From: Paenibacillus sp. MSJ-34
Lineage (GTDB): Bacteria; Bacillota; Bacilli; Paenibacillales; Paenibacillaceae
Length of the DNA stretch: 64,000 nucleotides
NCBI RefSeq assembly: GCF_018918005.1
Contig: NZ_JAHLPR010000043.1
Location: forward strand, 1-64,000
Reading direction: 5' to 3'
The notes beneath the pieces were generated by a model. It had not been told where the DNA came from and ran no database searches. It was given only the letters and a program-made list of their open reading frames with translations. A program made the position numbers and the translations under genes. Shown piece after piece: positions 1 to 8,900 of this stretch; the stretch's first letter is position 1, and each line of letters opens with the position of its first letter.

Positions 1-64
1 ATTCCGGAAAGTCCAGTCCCAAATTTATTTTTCAAAGATCAACTGGAAATTTTGAAGGCGGCCG

Positions 65-84
65 CCAGTCCCCTAGGGGACTGG
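65..84. repeat. Perfect 20-bp palindrome upstream of the SdpI-like gene
   Basis: The two arms CCAGTCCCCT and AGGGGACTGG are exact reverse complements with no loop. It lies 50 bp before the first gene. Shorter related pieces (AGTCCAGTCCC near position 10) precede it. It has no T-run, so it is more likely an operator or a repeat than a terminator; the function is unknown. Confidence 0.5.
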
Positions 85-134
85 AAGTAAACTCAAAACT
101 GCCTTCAAGAAATACTATATGAGGATGATTTGCT

Positions 135-746
135 ATGAAAAAATGGATCGTTCCCGCTACGTTTGCCATCGCCGCGGCCATCATCAGTTTCGTCTTCTAC
201 GCCAAATTGCCCGAGACGATGGTGATCCACTTCGGTTCTGCCGAACAGCCCGATAACTGGTTAAGCAAGCCGTTTGGCGCATTTTCCTTGCCCGTCCTCA
301 TTCTTATTGCTTCCTGGTTCGTGATTACCGTCGCGAAGTTCGAAAAGGATGAAAATAAACGCCGCCGTGTGGAAGCGAGCCTCGGTTCGATGGTCGCCAC
401 AATTGCCGCCGCTCTTTTCGCGGTTCACGGGTTTATTCTCGCCTACAATCTCGGATACGAATTAAGTGCGGCAACCTTTGCCACGGTGATCGTCGGAATC
501 CTTTTCCTTATTGTGGGGAACATCATCCCCCGCCTGCCGCAAGGAACGATGCAATGGCCGAAACTTCCCGAAGGAATACGGCTCAGAGCATTCCGCTTCC
601 AAGGCCGCCTTATGGTCGTCATGGGGATCGTATTTGTCCTGTTGGGGTTGTTGCCCGGTCATTACATTCTCCCCGCATTTTTGGTCACTATCGCCTTCTT
701 CGCTCTCGTTACGATCGGCAGATGGATCGGGTATGCTCGGACATGA
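135..746 (+). CDS. SdpI/DUF1648-family integral membrane protein
   Basis: A 203-residue protein with about six hydrophobic segments (roughly residues 5-25, 47-65, 84-106, 115-135, 158-178 and 180-199). The N-terminal part, with the LPETMVIHFG and PDNW elements after the first helix, is the DUF1648 pattern seen in SdpI. SdpI is the Bacillus protein that gives immunity to the SdpC toxin and signals toxin presence. An AGGA Shine-Dalgarno site stands just before the ATG. No sdpABC toxin genes are next to it, so a toxin-immunity role is only an inference; many such proteins in this group are orphans of unknown function. It converges on speE through a shared hairpin terminator. Confidence 0.75.
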   Translation: MKKWIVPATFAIAAAIISFVFYAKLPETMVIHFGSAEQPDNWLSKPFGAFSLPVLILIASWFVITVAKFEKDENKRRRVEASLGSMVATIAAALFAVHGFILAYNLGYELSAATFATVIVGILFLIVGNIIPRLPQGTMQWPKLPEGIRLRAFRFQGRLMVVMGIVFVLLGLLPGHYILPAFLVTIAFFALVTIGRWIGYART

Positions 747-803
747 GGTTGCGCTGCGCGATTTCGCACTCTTTGAAAGCTGCCAACGCAGCAAGCATTA
801 GGA

Positions 804-830
804 AAACCCGGCCGTAAGAGGGCCGGGTTT
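804..830. terminator. Bidirectional terminator between sdpI-like gene and speE
   Basis: AAACCCGGCC and GGCCGGGTTT form a perfect 10-bp stem with a 7-nt loop between two converging genes. A T-rich side on each strand suits termination in both directions. Confidence 0.85.
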
Positions 831-838
831 ATTATCGT

Positions 839-1723
839 TTAACGCGCGGATGGCGCGGTTTCTTTCCGCTTCAGCAACTCCTGCACGAATGTGGGCAAGG
901 AGAAGCAACTTCGCAGCGCTTCTTCATTGGCATAGCTTGCCTGCTTGTCGAAGCGAATGCGGTTCGGTTCGGGCAGGGCGCGCTTCGAGCCGATCGTGAA
1001 GCTCCACAATCCTCCCGGATAGGTCGGAATGACGGCCGTGAACAACTTGCGATCGGTGAATAATTCTCCGATATGCTCATAGGTTTGCAGCATCACCGCT
1101 TGATGAAAAATCGGCGACTGGCTTTGGCAAACCATCATGCCGTCTTCCTTCAAGGCGCTATGCAAATCCCTGTAAAAATCAATCTCGAACAACTGCTGCG
1201 CCGGTCCGACCGGGTCGGACGAATCGACGATGATGACATCGTATCGATTCCGGGCTTGTTTCGCGAATTTCACGCCGTCCTCATAATGATATTGAACCCG
1301 GGGATCGGACAAATTGCCGGACACTTCCGGCATATAACGCTTGCTCGCCCGGACGACCGCCTCGTCGATTTCCACCAGATCGATGCGCTCGACGCAGTCG
1401 TATTTCGCAACTTCTTTCGCAGCTCCGCAATCTCCGCCTCCGATAATTAACACGTTGCGCGGATGCGGATGGATAGACATCGGGACATGGGCAATCATCT
1501 CATTATAGATATACCCGTCCATGGAGGTCGTTTGCACAACCCCGTCCAATACAAGCATCGGACCAAAATCGCACGAATCCAAAACCATGACATGCTGAAA
1601 AGGACTTGTTTCTTCAAACAAAACATCTTTGATACGATAACTGATTTTCAGATTATCTCTTTCGTCCTCGGTCAGCCACAGTTTACCCTGTGAACTATGA
1701 ATATAACTTGGCAACCGTTTCAT
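839..1723 (-). CDS. speE: Spermidine synthase (polyamine aminopropyltransferase)
   Basis: A 294-residue SpeE-family enzyme that transfers the aminopropyl group of decarboxylated S-adenosylmethionine to putrescine. The N-terminal beta-strand domain is followed by the Rossmann fold: IIGGGDCGAAKEV near residue 92 is the nucleotide loop, LVEIDEAVV the acidic strand end, and VDSSDPVGPA carries the catalytic Asp. The family more often has GGGDGG where this protein has GGGDCG, a mild change. A strong GGGAGGTAG site lies three bases before the ATG. No speD or agmatinase gene is adjacent; the gene stands alone and ends at the shared terminator. Confidence 0.93.
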   Translation of the reverse strand: MKRLPSYIHSSQGKLWLTEDERDNLKISYRIKDVLFEETSPFQHVMVLDSCDFGPMLVLDGVVQTTSMDGYIYNEMIAHVPMSIHPHPRNVLIIGGGDCGAAKEVAKYDCVERIDLVEIDEAVVRASKRYMPEVSGNLSDPRVQYHYEDGVKFAKQARNRYDVIIVDSSDPVGPAQQLFEIDFYRDLHSALKEDGMMVCQSQSPIFHQAVMLQTYEHIGELFTDRKLFTAVIPTYPGGLWSFTIGSKRALPEPNRIRFDKQASYANEEALRSCFSLPTFVQELLKRKETAPSAR

Positions 1724-2234
1724 TTTCTACCTCCCATATTTACATGATCCCTACCATTGTACCAAAGAAGTCCGCGCTAGTCCCGTTTAAGCAGGCAAAA
1801 CGCTAATCCGATCGCGGCCTTATGCATCCCCGCTTATTGTCTCGTCGAACGTATGATCGTCGGTTCTCCATTTGCGGGCCGTACCATCGCTTGAATTCGC
1901 AACGCGCACAGAGTGTTTATCCGAATATCCCCCTTTTAACATTTTGCGGATAGAGACTTTGTCCGACAGTACTCTTTGTTACATGTCAGCGCACAGAGAA
2001 TACGCTATCTGCATTAGCGTTGCATCGAGCGTATTGCTGCTCTTCAAGCCCGAGGAAGCGTTTTGTCGGCCCTCTTCTATGAAAATCCCCCTCGTTCAGA
2101 TGCTAGAAAGCCAGGGTTTATTACATACGGAGCGGGATTGGATTGCTGCATGCAGTCCTGAACGATCATTTGCCGCAGAGGTTATGGAAGCTGCACAGCG
2201 TGCTGGCAAGCGTAAAGCCTGCGATCAGAGTCCA

Positions 2235-2493
2235 CTTCATCATATCGCTGGCGGCTGACGATCCGCCCGAGCGGGCTAACGAAACTGATACACGCTAATC
2301 GCCTGTAAATGACCTTATTGCCGGTGTAACGAAACTACAACACGCTAATGAGAGAAAAAAGGCGGTAAAACGGTCTATTTCCAATGAATAACGATACGTT
2401 CTTTCGTTAAAAATGGGAACTCCTTCATTTTGAGCCTAATAAGAATTACCAGTTTCGTTAGCGCCAAACAAGGAGCGTAGGTCCGCGCGATCG
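2235..2493 (+). repeat. Dispersed intergenic repeat, copy A
   Basis: About 250 bp that reappears, inverted, at 47662-47915 with roughly four in five bases matching by eye. Shared landmarks in order are GGCTGACGA near 2252, GGGCTAACGAAAC, two internal units of the form TAACGAAACTnnnACACGCTAAT (about 2277-2299 and 2327-2349), GGCGGT, ACTTTCGTTA-like text, TTCATTTTGA, and GCGCCAAACAAGGAGCGTA at 2461-2479. It has no open frame or transposase and no obvious terminal repeats. It may be a MITE-like or structural repeat. Confidence 0.8.
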
Positions 2494-2817
2494 CACTCGA
2501 AATGCAAAGAGGTATCCCCTTCTATATGCGCAATAAAGCCAGTACCATCAACGGTGGCGAATGTGAAGCAGACTCCAATTGCGGGTTTTCGAAGCTATCA
2601 ACTTCTCGATGCAACACTAGTGCGCTATCTGTGACAAATCGCCTAATTTGAGCCCATTTCTGGGCAAATAGCGGAACGTCTGTCCATCAATCGCTCAAAA
2701 TTCGCACATTTGGCCAATGTAACGGAATCAGGGTCCGCCAGGCATACAGTCCAAAAACATAGCCAACCATAGCCAACAAGTGCGCATTGCCCCAACAGTT
2801 TCTAGAGCCCGCCTAAT

Positions 2818-2863
2818 AAAAAAGGGCCGCCCAAGGTCCATTTCAGACCTTGCGGACAGCCCC
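2818..2863 (-). terminator. Terminator of the amylopullulanase gene
   Basis: Read on the minus strand, GGGGCTG-TCCGCAAGGTC pairs imperfectly with GACCTTGGGCGGCCC and is followed at once by six T residues. It lies 40 bp beyond the stop codon, where a Rho-independent terminator is expected. Confidence 0.85.
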
Positions 2864-2902
2864 GAGATAGCCAACAACGCCCTTGTTCGAGCGAAAGCCC
2901 TT

Positions 2903-5900
2903 TTATTGAAGTTTATGCAGCAAATTCAATACCGCTTGCGCGCTTTCGGCGCGGGTTGTGGCGGCTTTTGGCGCGAATTGGCCTTGGCCCCGGCCTCTCA
3001 TCAAGCCGTTGGACACAGCTTCATGAACGTCTTGTGCAGCCCAGGATGCGATTTGTTCCACATCCGCGATGGACGCAGCTTCGCCACCCGCTAGTTCCAC
3101 CTCGCCTATGATCCGGCAGGCCCGCACGAGCATAACTGCCATTTCCTCGCGGGTAATGGTTGCGTGCGGAGCAAAGAGGTTTCCGCCCTTGCCATGAACC
3201 AGACCGTGACGGTAAGCCGCCGCAACGTAAGACGCATACCAAGCGCCGCTATCAACGTCCGCAAACTCCGCGCTTTCTTCATCGCTCAAGTTCAACGCCA
3301 TCGCCCGTACGAGCATCGCAGCAAACTCCGCGCGCGTCAAGCGTTGTCCGGGACTAAACTTGCCATCGCCCGTACCGTTCACTACTTGCATGGCGGCAAG
3401 CTCCTTCACGGCAGACTCTGCCCAGTGCCCTTCCATATCGGCGAACGTTTTGTCGTATTCCAGCGCAGCATACTTGCCGAGATGGAACACTTCCGCTATC
3501 AGCTTGCCGTTTGCCCGCTTGCCGCCGGCGTATTCCAGTTTGCCGCTATCGGCGACAAAGTAAACGCTCGTCCACTTGGCATTCATTCCAGCTTCTAAAT
3601 CAAACCTCAGCGTCATCGGCGCGGCAAAGCGGTCGAGCCGATATTCCTTGCCATCCTTTGCAATTGCCGATAACTCGATATCGAACATCTTGCCTGCCAA
3701 GTTCAGCCTCGCCTTCTCAACCGCTTTCGCTTTAGCCAACAACGATAAGGCGGAAGCCGACGACACTTCATTCACCTTGAAAGAAATGAGCGTACCGGAG
3801 GCTTGATCGTCGCCAATCAAGTGCTGCAAATCTTTAAGCAGTGCCGACGGAATCATGATCGTGAGACCGCCCTTCTTGAGTTCAAGAAACTTCGATCCGA
3901 GCATTTCCGCGGCTCGAAGCGGCAACAGCACCTCATTTACGTCGGCTTCAAGATCTACGGACACTTTTTCTCCTTCTCCGCTTCTCAACGTCTCTTCAAT
4001 AATGAATTTCTGGCCGGGATTCGCTTCAATCGCCTTGTCCTTCATGCCGCTCTTTCCGGAGTTTTCCGAACGTCCGCTAGATCCGGAGCCGTCTCCCCCG
4101 CCGCCTCCTTCGGACTCGGCCGAGACGAGAACCGCGGTTCCGCCGTCCGCCATCGCCGGCAAGACGATCGTTACGTTTCGATCGCTCGCTACGCGATAAT
4201 CTTTGCCGCTATACACGTCTTTCACTTTGCTGCCGGCTGCAAACGGAACCGTCATCGTTACGGTTTGTTCCGCGTTTTTCACATTGATCGCCGTAACGGC
4301 ATTTTGTCCTTCATACCGCTTGCCGAACGCCAAATATCCTTTGTCATTCGAAGCGGCGATCGTCGTTCGCGTTCCTTTGGAAAACACTTTGGAATATTGG
4401 GCTCGAATGTTCAGCAATTTTTTATAGTGGCTATGCAATTTCCGCTCGGCATCCAGTCGATCCCACGGCATGTCTCCCCGGTTTTCGCTGAATTCTCCTT
4501 TGCTCATGTCGCCCGCATTCTTGCCGGAACGCCCGAGTTCCTCGCCATAATAAATGACCGGTTGCCCCTTGGACGTAATTTGCAGCGCGGCCGCCGCCAT
4601 CAGCTTCGCCTTGTCTCCATTGACGTAATGGGAGAGGAAACCGTCCTCGTCATGACTGCTCAGAAATTGGCCCATCATTCTGGTATTGTCCAGCTTCGCT
4701 TCGCGGTCGGCCAAATACGCTTCGACCGATTCCACATCCCCGTTCACAAAATCTCTGGCTCTGCCCTTGAAGCCGAAATCCAGCAAGCTGTCCATTTGAC
4801 CGCTTTGCAGCGTTCCACCGTCGCTATCGACGGTTGCGCCGAAATATTCGCCGATCAATTTGAATTTAGGATCGATTTGGGTCAGCGTATTTTTGAACGC
4901 CTTCCAGGTCGTGTCCTCCACATGCTTCACCGTATCCACCCGGAAGTAATCGATCGTATCCCCGCGCTTGGTCCTTGCCCGTTCCAACCAGCCCGCTTGC
5001 CAATCGATAATTTGCCGGCGAACGTCCGGATTCTCGGTTATAAAATCGGGGAGTCCTGCCAATTCGCCTTTGATCGGATCTACGTCCGCCGAGATTTCGT
5101 CGGTACGGAGCATGCCGGCGAAACGGTCCTTGTCTTCCTGTGTAATGCCGGGCCGGTTGTCGCCAGGTTTCAGGCCGTAGCCCGTATGGTTCAAGACAAT
5201 GTCAACCATAATTTTGATGCCTCTGTCATGGGCTTTGTCGATAAGTTCCTTGAACGTGTCAAGATCCCCTAAATGCTCGTCGATCTTCGTAAAATCTTTC
5301 GCCCAATAGCCGTGATACCCGTACTGCTTGCCGTTAAAGTCGGCGCCTTTGTTAAAGTCGATATTGTCGACGATCGGCGTAATCCACAGCGTATTGACGC
5401 CCAAATCTTGAATGTAGTCCAGTTTGTCGATCAAGCCTCTGAAATCGCCGCCATGATAAGCTTCCGGATGGCTCTTGTCCACATTGAAGTTGTTGGATTC
5501 GTCGCCGTCCATGAAGCGATCGGTAAGAACGAAGTAAATCCGCGCTTCGTCCCAGTCGAAATCAAGCTTGCCGCCGTAGTTTCTCGCTTTAACGGTTACG
5601 GCAGCGCTGCCTTTATGCTGATTGCCGTACTGATCTACCAGCGTAATCGCAATCGTCTTGCTTCCCGCAGCAACAGGTTCTTTTACCGCAATGGACTGTT
5701 CCATTAATTCGTTGTCAAGCTTCACCTTCGCCGGTCCGCCCAGTTCGGTCAGATCTATATAAGCTTCCCTGAATGCGACAGGCTCCGCCGAGGAAGCGCG
5801 AATCGTAACAACCGCGTTCTCATTGTGCGCGATAGCGCCCGGATTCACTGCCGCTTCGATATCAACCGTCGGCCTATGGTATACGACCTGCGAAACGCCG

Positions 5901-8900
5901 TTCACCGTGTTCTTAGGGTCGGTTATTTCGACGGTTTCCCCGTTGCGGGTTACGATAAATGTATATACATATGTTCCGCTTTGCACATCGGACAGCGTAT
6001 AGCCGAACCATTCCTTCGCCGGATCGTAGCTCATTGCATGCAGTTTGCCGTTAATTTTTACTTGTACATTGGTGATGCTATCCATCTTCCCGATTCGGAA
6101 CAGCTTATCGTCCCTATACAGGAACGTAATATTGCCGTCCGCTAATTCAGGCCCTTGAATGCTTGGCAAAATATCCAACTCTCGCACCATACTGGTGACG
6201 TTTACTTTCGTAAAGGACTCTCCCGGCGTCAACGGAATGATGCGATCATCCGGGACGTCCTGCTTGCCCGTGGCCCAATCCTTCCCTTTGCGGAGAACAA
6301 ATCCGACGCTTGTCGTTTCCGGCGCTACTTCGATTAAAGCGGTAGCAATGCCGTTCTCAAAGCCGGTGAAATCGATTTGGTCGTTCTTCGCCCCCGTATT
6401 CCATACCCATATATTCCAGTCCGTATAATCCCGATCCGGACGAATATAGTTGAATTGCAGATACCGTTTGTCGTCTACAGGATCGGCAGTAACCGTAACG
6501 GAAATGTCCGTACGAATGCCGCCATAAGAAACCTGTATGACCGCCGTCCCTTCCGCGACCGCTTGCACCAAGCCTGTTGCCGTAACCGCAGCTACGTGCG
6601 GATTGCTCGAAGCATACGCAGCTCGTTTTGTAACGTTTCTTATGCTTCCGTCGTCATAATTCGCATAGATCGCGGTTTGATGCGTTGTGCCGACTTGCAG
6701 CAAATAATTGTCCTTGTCGGCCGTTAAAGACTCCAAAACAGACGGAGGCGCATCCAGCTTAATGACCACCGCAGTTAAAGGATCAAGCGTGATCGACCCG
6801 GGGGTTAGAACAAACCCGGATTTAACGGATACCTCGGCTGTACCGGCTTCATCGTTATCGACCAATACAGCGCCTTTCGTCAGATCATGGTCTAGAGTCA
6901 GCGTCCTTTCTCTATGATCGGCATTGACGAATACATAATAGATGCCGGTTCCATCCGTCGCTCTATTCTCGTATGCGATGACCAGATCCTGCGATTGGAT
7001 CTCCGGAATCGGCATAAGCGTCACGTTGCTGTTCACCAACGTTTGATCGCCCAAACGGAATGCGTCGGTAGATTTTCTTAGTTCGATTAACCCGGCGGTG
7101 TACTCTCTGGTTGCCGCGTTTACCGGATATCGATCCTCATTGGCAGCCTTTTCCCAATCAAACATGTTGACCGCATCGGAGGAATCATAGGAATCATGGA
7201 TAAAATAGCCGAACGGCTTGCCTGCCTCGTCCATCAACTCATGATATTTTTGCTCCGGCACCCCTTCTCCCTTCCACTGCTTTGTCCTGCCGTATTCTTG
7301 CCCGGCGTGAAGAAAGGCGGTTCCTTGGGAGGTTAACGTCAGCAGGTTGCCGAGCCGAATCCGTTTGTGAATTTCAAGATCGTTTGCCGGAACGGCCGGG
7401 TCCTTCTTGATCGATTGCGCGATCACGTCGTACAACGTCAAATTGTCATGAGCCTCGATGTACTGCACCATATCGCCCGGACTATCCGCCGGCGTATTGC
7501 CCGGTTGGGCTTTTATATTATTGAAAATAACCCCGATATCGCGCGCGCCGCCCGTTATAAATCTCGGCTCCCCTTCGCTGCCGAAACCGGATTTCAATTC
7601 GTTGCGGAACTCGTCGGAGAAAACGCCGACATCATCGGTTTGGTCCATCCAATCTTGATCCGCTCCTTGTCCCTCCAGGGAAGGATCGGATAAATGTCCG
7701 CCAAACGTTCTCCAGCCTTCGCCGATAAACAAGGCGTTAGGATGAATCGCGGCTGCGGCGTTATAGGCGTTCTGCACGGCTTCGTAGGTGGCGTCGCCCA
7801 TCATATCCCACCGCATGCCGTCGATTTTGTATTCGTCGAACCAATAGGTAACGGAATCTATCATCAATTTCTCGGCCATTTTACGATTGGTGGCCAGATT
7901 GTTTCCGAAGCCTCCGATGAAGTTCCCGTTCGCATCCTGAAACGCATAATAATTCGGCACGATGTCGTTCAGGAAGTCTGCTTTCGCCATATGCGTATAC
8001 ACGACGTCAAGGATTACTCCCATGTCAGCCTCATGGATGGCATGAATCATCGCTTTCAATTCTCTAATTCTCAGTTCCGGATCTCGAGGATTTTCGGAAT
8101 AAGCGCCGTCCGGCGAGAAATAATTGTGCGGGTCGTAGCCCCAGTTGTATTCATTGTCTTTGGCCGAATATTCCAGTTCCCTCTCTTTCATCGCCGCTTC
8201 GTCCCCATAATACCAGGCCATGACCGGCAACAGTTGAACATGCGTCACACCGAGAGATTTGATGTAATCCAGCTTGGATTTGAAAGCGTCGAAGGTTCCC
8301 CAGGTTGAAGTGTGTAAGTCGTCCTGGATCGACGGATCGGAAGTAAAGTCTCTCACATGGATTTCCCATATAATCGCATCTTCCCGTTTCTCGTATCCCG
8401 GAATATTCGCAAAGCCGTAGTCTGCGGCGGGATCGGTCCCGCTAAGATCCACGATCGCCGCTTTGCCGACCGTATCGCCGTCCGGCCCCACTGCCTCGCC
8501 TTTCGTATCGACTCTGAACTCCGCCATCGACTTCGCATATGGATCCAGCACTTTCTTTGTTACGCCTTGATTCGTAACCTCATACTGATAGTAATACCCT
8601 CTAAAGTCTTGTACGCCAAGATCGCCTGGTTCTACATCGATCGACCAGACGCCTTGCTCGCCCTTGGCCAACTCCAATGTTCCGATCTGTTTCGTTGCAT
8701 CGTCTTTGTCATAAAAGTTTGCGGCAACCTTCTCAGCCAGCGGAGCCCATAATTTCAACGTGGCACCGCCCGCCCGGTATGTCGCTCCAAGATCGTCCCC
8801 GCCATAGTAATACATCTCGTCAAGCATTCTCCAACCGGCGGAAGCCGAGACCGTTTTCCCGGAATACGTTACGTTTAGCGGAGCAGCATCCAACCCAAAT

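Larger units (their letters stand above)
1724..2902. other. Gene-poor intergenic region with repeats
   Basis: This 1.18-kb stretch holds no gene that can be supported. It contains the speE upstream region, one copy of a dispersed repeat (about 2235-2493), degenerate intergenic repeats around 2600-2740 in which a unit resembling AATAGCGGAACGTCTGTCC recurs, and the terminator of the amylopullulanase gene. An open frame of 128 codons at 1872-2258 has no ribosome-binding site, no recognisable domain and odd composition, so it is not called. Confidence 0.6.

Noticed and set aside
1872-2258. 128-codon open frame after speE
   Set aside because: No Shine-Dalgarno site, no motif, odd residue composition, and its end runs into the dispersed repeat.
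2235-2493. Insertion sequence at the dispersed repeat
   Set aside because: There is no transposase frame, and terminal inverted repeats or target duplications could not be found in either copy.
3803-5272. Long open frame (489 codons) on the plus strand inside the amylopullulanase gene
   Set aside because: It lies antisense to a strongly supported GH13 domain, has no ribosome site and shows no recognisable domain; it follows from the codon bias of the true gene.
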